A stretch of 64,000 nucleotides of DNA, taken from the NCBI GenBank assembly GCA_963826795.1, contig CAWGYT010000027.1, forward strand, positions 62,001 to 126,000. Reading direction: 5' to 3'. A program made the translations under genes and the position numbers. The notes below the pieces were generated by a model. It searched no databases, had not been told where the DNA came from, and worked only from the letters and a program-made list of their open reading frames with translations. Source of the stretch: CAWGYT01 sp963826795 (GTDB taxonomy: Bacteria > Planctomycetota > Planctomycetia > Pirellulales > Pirellulaceae). This document shows positions 47,176-54,725 of the stretch, piece by piece (position 1 is the stretch's first letter; the number at the start of each line of letters is the position of its first letter).

Positions 47176-47349
47176 ATGTTGGTACTCTCTCGGAAAAAGA
47201 GCGAGAAGATCAGGCTGGGCGACTCGATCCAGATCACGATCGTCCGCGTCTGTGGAAATAAGGTTCGGCTAGGAATTCAGGCACCGCCAGACGTGGCCGT
47301 GTTGCGCGAAGAGCTAAATCAAGGGGAGGCTCCGCCCACTGATACCTAG
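47176..47349 (+). CDS. csrA: Carbon storage regulator CsrA
   Basis: 57 residues. MLVLSRKKSEKIRLGDSI and IVRVCGNKVRLGIQAPPDV match CsrA along its length, including the N-terminal beta strand, the conserved GNKVRLGI and Arg in VLREEL that binds RNA. It should form a dimer that binds GGA motifs in mRNA leaders and blocks or protects translation. ATG 47176 is chosen since it begins MLVLSRK; in-frame Mets at 47110 and 47161 are possible. The uneven gap before it holds no other gene. Confidence 0.92.
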   Translation: MLVLSRKKSEKIRLGDSIQITIVRVCGNKVRLGIQAPPDVAVLREELNQGEAPPTDT

Positions 47350-47360
47350 TCGGTTTGTGG

Positions 47361-47424
47361 CAGGGAGGGCCGGGCGAAGTACGTCGGTTTAGCCAGGGAA
47401 CCGACGGTCGTCTCGCCCTCCCGG
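47361..47424. repeat. Hairpin element sharing the gggagggc/gccctccc words
   Basis: Nested pairs: gtcggtt (47383-47389) with aaccgac (47399-47405), and gggcga (47372-47377) with tcgccc (47413-47418). The right arm tctcgccctcccggg repeats the core of the palindrome at 3385-3448. It follows csrA by 11 bases. Confidence 0.5.
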
Positions 47425-47500
47425 GTGAGGCTCGAGATCGCTTGGAAGGCACACGTCCGAGCCCCATTTGAGCCCCTCGAAATGCGGTTGTCCGTCAACA

Positions 47501-47532
47501 AAAAGAGCACCCCGTCGAAAGGGTGCTCTTTT
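47501..47532. terminator. Bidirectional intrinsic terminator
   Basis: Perfect 12-base stem, aaaagagcaccc (47501-47512) with gggtgctctttt (47521-47532), loop cgtcgaaa. T-rich tracts lie on both strands, so it can end the csrA transcript from the left and the small gene at 47597-47827 from the right. Confidence 0.85.
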
Positions 47533-47596
47533 CCGTTTTCCGTCGCGGACTGTTTGGAGCGTGTCCAACGGTCCGGCCGCAGATTTCTAGCGTGAA

Positions 47597-47827
47597 TCAC
47601 TCCCGGGGCCGAACTGCGCCGGTCAAACCGCTGTAGTCGGCACGGTCTTCGCCATGCCACAGCGGCTGCCCTTGCTCAACCCGACGTCGGAGGATCTCGA
47701 TCTTCTCCGCCGATCCAGCGGGTGCGTCCGTGGAATCGAACTGATTCGACTCCTCCGGCGCAAAGTCTTCGTCGTGACCGTACTTTAAGATGGCCTCGAA
47801 CACGTTGCGTACATTTGACGACTGCAT
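47597..47827 (-). CDS. Small conserved planctomycete protein
   Basis: About 76 residues from ATG 47827 (an in-frame Met at 47848 is possible; gggagag lies nearby). The end, EILRRRVEQGQPLWHGEDR then DYSGLTGAVRPRE, resembles a short motif I have seen conserved in planctomycete proteins; the N-terminus (SNVRNVFEAILKYGHDEDF) is helical and acidic. It converges with csrA over the bidirectional terminator. A structured RNA candidate with its own promoter lies upstream on the same strand and could be its leader. Function unknown. Confidence 0.65.
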   Translation of the reverse strand: MQSSNVRNVFEAILKYGHDEDFAPEESNQFDSTDAPAGSAEKIEILRRRVEQGQPLWHGEDRADYSGLTGAVRPRE

Positions 47828-47919
47828 GGAATCAATCTCTCCCCACACGTTTTGAAAAGTTGAGATGCCGAACCGGCAAGTGGTCGAGTGGCTGGGTTAG
47901 TCAGCTCGTCCGGTGGTTA

Positions 47920-48100
47920 TATTCCAGAATTTTTGATCGAATGGGGCCAGGGCCCTCGGCACGACCTCGAAATCAACTACCCTAAGGGCATCAGAGGTTT
48001 TCTGAAGTGGCCAGCTCCTTAGGGCTGGATCGCACGCCGAGGTCGCCGAAGCGTTCCACGGCAGGATCCTGCGCTTCTGGCAGGATGAAATCTGGGGATG
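47920..48100 (-). ncRNA. Candidate structured RNA of about 180 nt (6S-like rod or long leader)
   Basis: Read on the minus strand, a rod of nested stems can be drawn in plus coordinates: 47924-47932 with 48088-48095 (closing stem, one bulge), 47954-47960 with 48036-48042 (cctcggc/gccgagg), 47980-47987 with 48017-48024 (ccctaagg/ccttaggg), and 47991-47995 with 48001-48005 (apical tcaga/tctga). A side hairpin, atcctgc/gcaggat, sits at 48066-48086. A good promoter lies directly upstream (separate entry). The size and single-rod shape recall 6S RNA. It could instead be a leader of the small gene at 47827. No T-run ends it. Not confirmed by any homologue. Confidence 0.4.
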
Positions 48101-48107
48101 AATATCA

Positions 48108-48136
48108 GATTATTCACGGGCCAGCCCAAAAGTCAA
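48108..48136 (-). promoter_or_regulatory. Sigma70-type promoter for the candidate RNA
   Basis: On the minus strand ttgact (plus 48131-48136) is followed after 17 bases by ataatc (48108-48113), or after 18 bases by taatct (48107-48112). The -35 matches five of six positions. Transcription would start near 48100, at the closing stem of the RNA. Confidence 0.5.
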
Positions 48137-48370
48137 CGTTTTAGCTGCAAGCTGCGACAAGTTTGTCCGTCGACGTGCAAGGCTCTGAGTAGTTGGCCTA
48201 GATTCCCTGCCTGCGGGATTTAGCGAAGCACAGAAAATCGCCCAGTTTACGCGGTCTATCCCTGCTTTGGCGATCCTCAGTCAAAGCTCGTCGCATCCCG
48301 TCCCCAACTTTCCACTCGCCGTGATCCGGTCGTGTCTGATTCGCGTCGTCGCTCAAAAGGTGGATTGGCA
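48137..48370. other. Spacer between the RNA promoter and yjbQ
   Basis: 234 bases of ordinary intergenic sequence. It must hold the yjbQ promoter, but no clear -35/-10 pair was found. Confidence 0.4.
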
Positions 48371-48805
48371 ATGAGCCATGGTTCGATCTGGTTCCAGCGG
48401 AACGTGCAATTGCCAGCGGCGAGGCGCGGTTTCCATTTGATTACGCCTGCCGTCGTCCAGGCGATCCCCGAGATCAAGACAATTCAGATCGGTTTCTTGC
48501 AGGTCTTCATTCGGCACACGTCCGCGTCGCTCACACTCAACGAGAACGCAGACCCCGACGTGCGGTTTGACCTGGAGACCGCCCTTTCGCGTCTGGCGCC
48601 CGAAGACGAGCCCTATGTCCACACGATGGAGGGACCCGACGACATGCCGGCGCATGTCAAGCATTCCCTGCTAGGAGCCTCACTCCTGATCCCGATCTGC
48701 GACGGGCGTCTGTGCCTGGGGACGTGGCAGGGAATTTACCTCTGCGAACATCGAAACCAGGCCATGCCCCGACAACTGGTGCTGACGCTATTCGGGACAG
48801 GCTGA
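48371..48805 (+). CDS. yjbQ: YjbQ-family (UPF0047) protein
   Basis: 144 residues. VFIRHTSASLTLNENADPDV holds the conserved His-Thr-Ser-Ala and Asn-Glu, and HVKHSLLGASLLIPICDGRLCLGTWQGIYLCEHR the second His pair and the Gly-Thr-Trp-Gln-Gly turn (residues about 95-130). Family members show weak thiamine-phosphate synthase activity in some tests; the true role is unsettled. It overlaps no gene; holB lies on the opposite strand 60 bases beyond. Confidence 0.92.
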   Translation: MSHGSIWFQRNVQLPAARRGFHLITPAVVQAIPEIKTIQIGFLQVFIRHTSASLTLNENADPDVRFDLETALSRLAPEDEPYVHTMEGPDDMPAHVKHSLLGASLLIPICDGRLCLGTWQGIYLCEHRNQAMPRQLVLTLFGTG

Positions 48806-48865
48806 CGCAGTTTGGAGCGAGCCCGGGCGAAGGCCCGTCGGACGCCCCGCCTCAAGCCGGACGCG

Positions 48866-49888
48866 TCAGCCGGAAGTGGGCTGGCCGAGGTCATCGACCC
48901 AGCACTCGATCAGCGTCGCGAGGTTGGCATTGGCGTCGATTTGCTGCAGCGCAACGACGCAGCGGTCCAGGCGTTGGTTGATTGTCTCCAGTTCCAAGCA
49001 CGCGTCGTGCTCCGCCGCGGCGGGCGCGCGAGCGACGGTTTGATGCAGCATTTGGCGTTGCCGGTAAATCACCCATTCGATGAAGTGCCTTAATCGCTTG
49101 CGGCGGGAGGGCGCATCACTGCCGGCCGCATTCACGAAGGCCAACACTTGTTTGGCAACGTCGGTGGATTCCAGCTCGCGGGAAAACCACGGATCGAGCA
49201 ATTGATGGGCGAACTCGGACAGAGCCGGATCGGCGAATTCCCGCGCCCGATCGAAGCTTCCCTCGGCCAGCCGCAGCAGTTCGTCAATCTGCTCCTGCGA
49301 CACGTTCCAGTCCGCTTCCCGGATCAGACGGCCCAGAAGGTCGGCCGGGAGGGGGTGAAAACGCACGATCTGGCAGCGGGAGCGGATGGTCGGGAGCTGC
49401 CGCTGGAGGCTTGTCCCGATCAGAATCAGAAGGCAGCGCCTGGGCGGTTCTTCCAACGTCTTCAGAAGGCAATTCGCACCCTCCTGATTCAAATGGTCGG
49501 CGTCATCGATGATCGCAATCCGCCGACGACCGCTGCTCGGCCGCAGTGAGATCCAATGGCACAGCCCCTCTTGTGAGCGATGCTCGCGATCGCCAATCAA
49601 CAGTTTCAGGGGAATATTCGACATTCCCTCCGGCCGTGACACCAGCTCGACATCCGGATGAGACCGCGCCTCGACTTGCAGACAGGCCGAACAGGCACCG
49701 CAGGGAGCGAGATCGGACTCCTCCGACCGCTCGCATAGCAGGCCCTGGGCAAGTCGCAGGGCGAATTGCCGCTTGCCGATCCCAGGCGGTCCCACGAAGA
49801 GGAACGTGCTGGCCAATCGCCCCTGCCGGAGACTGCAACGAAATCGTTCGATCACCGGATCGTGCCCCACTAACCCGCACCAACTCAT
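48866..49888 (-). CDS. holB: DNA polymerase III delta' subunit
   Basis: 340 residues. An AAA+ clamp-loader fold: GPPGIGKRQFALRLAQGL (Walker A), zinc-finger cysteines in CGACSAC, RIAIIDDADHLNQEGANCLL (Walker B region), LKTLEEPP and the TIRSRCQ sensor. It loads the sliding clamp with delta and tau/gamma. Its ATG overlaps the stop of tmk (ATGA), a pairing common in bacteria. Length is normal. Confidence 0.92.
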   Translation of the reverse strand: MSWCGLVGHDPVIERFRCSLRQGRLASTFLFVGPPGIGKRQFALRLAQGLLCERSEESDLAPCGACSACLQVEARSHPDVELVSRPEGMSNIPLKLLIGDREHRSQEGLCHWISLRPSSGRRRIAIIDDADHLNQEGANCLLKTLEEPPRRCLLILIGTSLQRQLPTIRSRCQIVRFHPLPADLLGRLIREADWNVSQEQIDELLRLAEGSFDRAREFADPALSEFAHQLLDPWFSRELESTDVAKQVLAFVNAAGSDAPSRRKRLRHFIEWVIYRQRQMLHQTVARAPAAAEHDACLELETINQRLDRCVVALQQIDANANLATLIECWVDDLGQPTSG

Positions 49889-50514
49889 CCCGGCAACTCC
49901 TTCTGCACGATCGGTTCGGCCAGCCGGCGAATCTCGTGCTCGACCGAATGCGGGTCCCGACTGGCATCGACCACGGCAATTGCGTGGGGCTGTCGGACCG
50001 CTTCGGCCAAAAAACCGGCTCGAACGCGCTCAAAGTACGCCAGGCCGCGACGCTCGAGGCGATCCGGCGGACTGTTGCGGCGCGATGCCGCCATGCTCGG
50101 ATCAAGGTCCAACACAAATGTCAGATCCGGCTGCACGCCGCCGGTCGCCAAGGTGCCGATTCGCCAGAGCGCATCGACATCCAGCCCGCCCGCGTATCCT
50201 TGATAAACCACGTTCGCCAAAAGGTAGCGGTCCGAGATCACGCATTCGCCGCGGTCCAGCGCCGGACGAACGACGTCCTCGACCAACTGGGCCCGCGCGG
50301 CCATGTAAAGGAACATTTCGGCCGCCAAATTGATCGCCAGCTGGGAGGAGCTGAGCAACAATTCTCGGATTTGTTCCCCTAGCGGGGTCGTACCCGGGTC
50401 GCGGCAAAGTGTCACGCGGTAGCCAGCGGACTCCATCCACGCCTGAAAGTGGCGAATCTGGGTCGTCTTGCCCGCGCCGTCGACACCATCGAAAACAAAA
50501 AAGAAAGGACGCAT
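49885..50514 (-). CDS. tmk: Thymidylate kinase
   Basis: 209 residues. FVFDGVDGAGKTTQIRHFQA carries the P-loop, CRDPGTTPLGEQIRELLL the DRx/DPG segment, and DRYLLANVVYQGYAGGLD the LID-side motif. It phosphorylates dTMP to dTDP. The start is taken at ATG 50514, directly before the first beta strand; the frame is open upstream by 56 codons without similarity. It is the middle gene of the lplA-tmk-holB set, with a four-base overlap into holB. Confidence 0.93.
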   Translation of the reverse strand: MRPFFFVFDGVDGAGKTTQIRHFQAWMESAGYRVTLCRDPGTTPLGEQIRELLLSSSQLAINLAAEMFLYMAARAQLVEDVVRPALDRGECVISDRYLLANVVYQGYAGGLDVDALWRIGTLATGGVQPDLTFVLDLDPSMAASRRNSPPDRLERRGLAYFERVRAGFLAEAVRQPHAIAVVDASRDPHSVEHEIRRLAEPIVQKELPG

Positions 50515-50575
50515 CACCAAAGCCCAGTTGTCGGTCCACGTGCGAAGGGAGTCCCCGATTCTAACCGCGAGCGGT

Positions 50576-51310
50576 TTACCTTGACAGGTTCCATGCGTCG
50601 CACGCGTATCGCTGACGGACCAGGTGCTGAACCTGCTCTTGCGGCCATGCAGAAAGCGGCGCTGACGCGGTCCAGACTGCACTCAGCTGTCCTGCGAGAA
50701 GTGCCGGGTCCACGGCGAGATTGACCAGAAACGTCTTGTGGGTCCGATGCCTTCGGTACTCGGGCTGGCGCGGCGGCATCGTGAGGCAGGCCGCGATCCG
50801 GTCGAGATCCGCGCCGTACAAGATCGTCCCGTGATAAAGCAATGCATCTTTCTTGCAACGCAGACTGTTGCCGGAGAACTTGCGTCCCTCAAGCGTCAAA
50901 TCGCTGGTGCCCGACATCTCCACCGGGAAACCCAAGCACCGCAAGGCGGCTTGCAACCGTTCCAGCACGAAGCGGTGGGCCTTGTCGACGACTTTCAGCC
51001 CAGGATGCTCTGTCGTGCGGAGCACGACGGCGTACATCAAGCAGCCCGGCCCCACGACAACGGTCGCGCCGCCGCTGCAGCGACGAAGGATCGGGATCCC
51101 GGCTTGGCGACAGTAATCCTGTTTGACTTCCTCGCCGACGCGTGACGCCCGACCAAGAATCACGCCGAGTTCCGGGGATTCCCAAAACCTGAGGACGTCG
51201 CCAAACTGCGCGGATTGCTCCAGCAGCGCTTCGTCCAAGGCCAGATTCTCGGCGATTGAGGGCAGCGTCAGATCGAGGCGCTTCATTGACGAGTTGGCGT
51301 CTTGCATCAC
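50576..51310 (-). CDS. Lipoate-protein ligase A-like / octanoyltransferase-family protein
   Basis: About 244 residues. NLALDEALLEQS, RRCSGGATVVVGPGCLMYAV and FSGNSLRCKKDALLYHGTIL are landmarks of the BPL/LplA fold; the Lys in GRKFSGNS and the glycines of the loop bind lipoyl-AMP. Which member it is (LplA, LipM or LipL) cannot be told with certainty; LipM-type enzymes have a Cys at the loop, and CSGG here does place a Cys near it. It precedes tmk by 61 bases on the same strand. Starts at 51310, 51307 and 51286 are all possible. Confidence 0.85.
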   Translation of the reverse strand: MMQDANSSMKRLDLTLPSIAENLALDEALLEQSAQFGDVLRFWESPELGVILGRASRVGEEVKQDYCRQAGIPILRRCSGGATVVVGPGCLMYAVVLRTTEHPGLKVVDKAHRFVLERLQAALRCLGFPVEMSGTSDLTLEGRKFSGNSLRCKKDALLYHGTILYGADLDRIAACLTMPPRQPEYRRHRTHKTFLVNLAVDPALLAGQLSAVWTASAPLSAWPQEQVQHLVRQRYACDAWNLSR

Positions 51311-51644
51311 ACCTTTCGCTCAGGCTCCGAACGCCGGACTCGCGGCGGCGGCATCCCTCTCCGTTCGTTTTGTCGCACCCCGTCGCGATCTCCGCGCGGG
51401 ACCGCTAGAATCAGCGACTTTCGCGGTGGGCGATCTCCTATCCTAAAGTGGGGCGAACGGCGCGGCTGACACGGTCGTTCACCGATCCCTTCCGTCGCAG
51501 CCTGCGGTCGGTCGGTTTGCTTGCGATGATCGGTTGCACGTCGCCCGAATGTCAATGCCGGTCCGGAATCCAATGGGCCTTGAGCCGATCGCAGCGGCCA
51601 AACACGGGGAACCCTGGGCTGGTTTCAAGCGAGTTTAACGCATC
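51311..51644. other. Divergent intergenic region before the HEAT-repeat gene
   Basis: A 334-base spacer between the minus-strand lipoate ligase gene and the plus-strand HEAT gene. No recognisable promoter pair, repeat or gene. Confidence 0.4.
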
Positions 51645-52664
51645 ATGTCCGCTCCCGAAGACAACCTCCCGCCTGTTCAGCCACCGTCCGCTGGCTTCTT
51701 GATGCAGCTGTTCGTCGTCCCCATGGTGATCGTCGTCGTGATCGTGATGGTCTGCTTGATGTTCAACTGGCTGGCCCACCTGGGATCGCGACCTGCGGAT
51801 CTGATCGACGACCTCACCCGACTGAACGCCGGAAGCTGGCAAAAGGCACTCACCATCGCGAATCTGTTGACGGACCGGCAAAACGCCGAGCTCCGTAAGG
51901 ACCCGGCCATGGCCTCTCGACTGGCCCAAGTACTGGAGGAGCAGATTGAGGCCGGCAACCTGGACGACGATCGCGTCAAGTTGCGGGTCTACCTCTCTCA
52001 AGCCCTCGGCGTCTTCGAAGTCGAAGAGGGACTTCCCGCCCTGTTGAAGGCTGCCCAAACGCAACGCGATCTCCGCGAGGTCGAAGTCCGCAAGGCGGCG
52101 ATCGAGGCGTTGGCACGGCGGGCCAACAATTCCGAGCTGCTGCTGGCGAAGCTCCGCAATGACCCCGAACTGCTCGAAACACTTGATGCCGCCGCCACGC
52201 AGTATTCGGAGCAGCCCGATGCCGCTGAACTGGATGCTCAGCTACGTGGTCGCGCCGCGTACGCCCTGGGAGTGATCGGGGGAACCCAGGCACTCGAATT
52301 ACTCGTGCCTCTGCTGGCCGACTCCGAACCGACGGTTCGGTACAACGCGGCCACTGGCTTGGCCCGCCATGGCGATCCCCGTGCGATCCCACGCCTGGTC
52401 CAAATGCTGACCTTCAGCCCCCCCTCCGAACGTGACCCGACCGGCCAGAATGCGATGGAGACGACCACCGTGCTGCGAAATGCACTGCGAGCCAGCATCC
52501 AGTTGGCCAAGGTGAATCCCGAAGCCGAGCTGGAACCCCTTCAAACCGCGATCGCCTCGCTGGCCGCCAATCCGCAGCTGAGCGAAGTGGTGCGCCGCGG
52601 AATCGAGCTGGACCTTCAGCTGGCCCAGCAATCGCTCGGTCCCGCGGCTGCGGTCCAACTGTAA
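51645..52664 (+). CDS. HEAT-repeat membrane protein
   Basis: 339 residues. A membrane helix spans about residues 20-45 (LMQLFVVPMVIVVVIVMVCL and on). The remainder is helical repeats; clear HEAT units appear at REVEVRKAAIEALARRA, LRGRAAYALGVIGGTQALEL and PTVRYNAATGLARHGDPRAI. It should sit in the inner membrane with a helical scaffold on one side and bind other proteins. Partner unknown. Free-standing on the plus strand. Confidence 0.8.
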   Translation: MSAPEDNLPPVQPPSAGFLMQLFVVPMVIVVVIVMVCLMFNWLAHLGSRPADLIDDLTRLNAGSWQKALTIANLLTDRQNAELRKDPAMASRLAQVLEEQIEAGNLDDDRVKLRVYLSQALGVFEVEEGLPALLKAAQTQRDLREVEVRKAAIEALARRANNSELLLAKLRNDPELLETLDAAATQYSEQPDAAELDAQLRGRAAYALGVIGGTQALELLVPLLADSEPTVRYNAATGLARHGDPRAIPRLVQMLTFSPPSERDPTGQNAMETTTVLRNALRASIQLAKVNPEAELEPLQTAIASLAANPQLSEVVRRGIELDLQLAQQSLGPAAAVQL

Positions 52665-52957
52665 CGGCTAGCGAAACTTCAGTCGCAAACCCCTATACGG
52701 TCTGCAGTTGAAGGATCTTTCGTTCGCGAGGTGTCGTCCGCTCGCCGCTCAGACTTGAAAAATTCCTGTTTTTTCTAACTCCTTGCAGCACTGACGCTTG
52801 ATTGCGTTCCGGCGGGAAAAAAATTGAATCGCCAGTTGCCGAACCGTTCGTCTTCCTCCAAATTCGAGGTAGCTTCGACATGTTTCGCGGCGCCCCGTGA
52901 GTTCGGCTGAGGGGCCCGCCGGTCGCCTTCGTTCACCCGCAGTCCATTTCCTCAGGA

Positions 52958-54226
52958 ATGATGACGACGATGACTCGATGTCTCCTTTTTACCGCGTTCG
53001 CCTTCGCGTTGTCGCCCTCCGCGAATCTGCTCGCTCAGGTCGCCTGCGAAACCTATCGGCTCGTTCCGCAAACGATCTACGAAGAGCGACCGGTCACAAC
53101 CTACCGGCTGGAGACCGAGACTCAGATTGTGGAGCGGCCGGTAGTGACTCGCAGGCCGGTCTGGGAAACCGAAATGCGGACTCGCTCCTACACCGTCCTG
53201 AAACCTGTTCAGGAGACGAGCGAGCGGGAAGAGCGCTACACTGTGCTGCGTCCCGTCTACGAAACGGAGTATCGCGAGGAGACGATCCAGCGCACGCATT
53301 ACGTGACTGAGACCGAGATGAGGGAAGAGCGACGTGTGGTTCAAAAACCGGTGATGGAGACGTCCACGCGGGAAGAAACGCGAACCGTTTGGAAGCCGGT
53401 GACCGAGACACAATATCGGGATGAAGCGTACACGACCATGCGTCCCGTCACGACGACGGCCACCCAATTGGTCCAGCAGGGAACCTACGTCGATCAACCC
53501 GTCCTGGTCCCGGGATCGCAACGGGACCAGTTGCGGTGGATCCCGCGAACCGCCTATGTGAATCCACTGACCGGCCTGCCGACCACCCAGCGTGCAGGTT
53601 TCTATTGGGTGCCCCCGCCGCCGACCTACACGGTCCAGCGAACCTACGTGCCCACGCTGGTGCCCCAAACGGTCGAGTCGACCAGCTACGTCCCGGAAAC
53701 CGTCACGCGGAAGGTTCCGGTGGACGTGACACGCTACGAACAAGCGGTTGAGGTGCGGCGCGTCCCCGTGTCGACGTATCGAATGGAGCAGGAGGAGCAG
53801 CGTCGAACGGTACCGGTCACCGTCCAACGTCCCGTCGTCGAGAACGTCGTCCGCAAGGTCCCGGTTCAGCGGCTGCGGTGGGAGCGCCAGGAAATGGTGC
53901 GAAAGGTTCCCGTGACCACGATGCGATACGTGGAGGAACAACGAGCGGAAGAATACCCGGTCAAAGTTCAAAAGTGGGTCACTGAGCAACGGACCGAGGA
54001 AGTGCGGCGGAACGTGTCGCGGTGGGTTCCGCACGAGTCGGTACAACGGATCCCGCGGACGGTCGTGACGCGGGTCCCGATCTCGGGCGTCTCGACGAGG
54101 GTCGTAGCGCCGAGTCAATCCACCGGCGAATCCGTGACCACGCGCCGGCCCGTCATTTCTCCTGAAACGAAGCCACTCGACGACGAGTTCAACGCCCCAA
54201 CACCGCCAAGCTCACCCATCCGCTAA
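52958..54226 (+). CDS. YTV-repeat exported protein
   Basis: About 422 residues. A signal peptide (MTRCLLFTAFAFALSPSANL) leads to a mature protein made of short repeats of the form x-V-x-K-P-V-x-E-T, for example YTVLKPVQETSEREERYTVL, then later KVPVDVTRYEQ and RKVPVTTMRYVEEQ. The YTV words match the planctomycete YTV-repeat family, which is found in wall or surface proteins. The repeats are rich in Arg, Glu, Val and Tyr. A central block (QRDQLRWIPRTAYVNPLTG) and a Pro-rich YWVPPPPTY divide two repeat zones. No C-terminal anchor is visible. Starts at 52958, 52961 and 52970 are all in frame. Confidence 0.85.
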   Translation: MMTTMTRCLLFTAFAFALSPSANLLAQVACETYRLVPQTIYEERPVTTYRLETETQIVERPVVTRRPVWETEMRTRSYTVLKPVQETSEREERYTVLRPVYETEYREETIQRTHYVTETEMREERRVVQKPVMETSTREETRTVWKPVTETQYRDEAYTTMRPVTTTATQLVQQGTYVDQPVLVPGSQRDQLRWIPRTAYVNPLTGLPTTQRAGFYWVPPPPTYTVQRTYVPTLVPQTVESTSYVPETVTRKVPVDVTRYEQAVEVRRVPVSTYRMEQEEQRRTVPVTVQRPVVENVVRKVPVQRLRWERQEMVRKVPVTTMRYVEEQRAEEYPVKVQKWVTEQRTEEVRRNVSRWVPHESVQRIPRTVVTRVPISGVSTRVVAPSQSTGESVTTRRPVISPETKPLDDEFNAPTPPSSPIR

Positions 54227-54241
54227 AGTTGAAAAAGGGGT

Positions 54242-54553
54242 CAGGTCGATTTACGGCGGGAAAATAGGAAGGCTTGGCAGGGCCCCCCTGTTGGTCTCAC
54301 GTTTACGCTGACTCCGCCATGTCGACCTCTAGACCACGCAAGGCTCCCATCACTCGCAGTCGACGACCGAAAAAAGTCCTGACCCCTTTACTCTCCTTCA
54401 GGTCGATTTCCGGCGGGAAAATAGGAAGGCTTGGCAGGGGCCCCTGTTGATCTCACGTTTACGCTGACTCCGCCATGCGCTCTCTAGGCCACGCAAGGCT
54501 CCCATCACTCGCAGTCGACGACCGAAAAAAGTCCTGACCCCTTTACTCTCCTT
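54242..54553. repeat. Diverged tandem duplication of a 157-base element carrying REP-like words
   Basis: Unit 1 (54242-54398) and unit 2 (54399-54553) share long identical stretches, such as cggcgggaaaataggaaggc and cgacgaccgaaaaaagtcct, but differ by scattered substitutions and a two-base indel. Each unit begins caggtcgattt and ends with ctgacccctttactctcctt; aaaggggtcagg lies directly before unit 1. The words caggtc and gacccctt are those of the palindromes beside the alkyltransferase-endonuclease V gene. The element may be a dispersed repeat copied twice in tandem. It lies between the YTV-repeat and BRCT-MerR-TPR genes. Confidence 0.75.
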
Positions 54554-54725
54554 TGCGCGGATTCTCGGCGACCTTGACAGTGCCCAACGGTTGACTCACA
54601 CTGCCCTCGCTCGCTGGCAATCGCTGGCAATTTGTGTGGATCACCGGCCGGCGCGCACGGTTCGGACCGAGCGGAAACGGTGCCCCGCACCGGTTTCCTT
54701 TTGTGGCACGGGAGGGGGTGGCGTC

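Noticed and set aside
47501..47532. Hairpin as a Csr-type small RNA
   Set aside because: It lacks the repeated GGA loops of CsrB/C-type RNAs and has T-runs on both sides, so it is a terminator.
50515..50682. N-terminal extension of thymidylate kinase
   Set aside because: Extra 56 codons have no family similarity and lack a ribosome site; the P-loop strand starts at ATG 50514.
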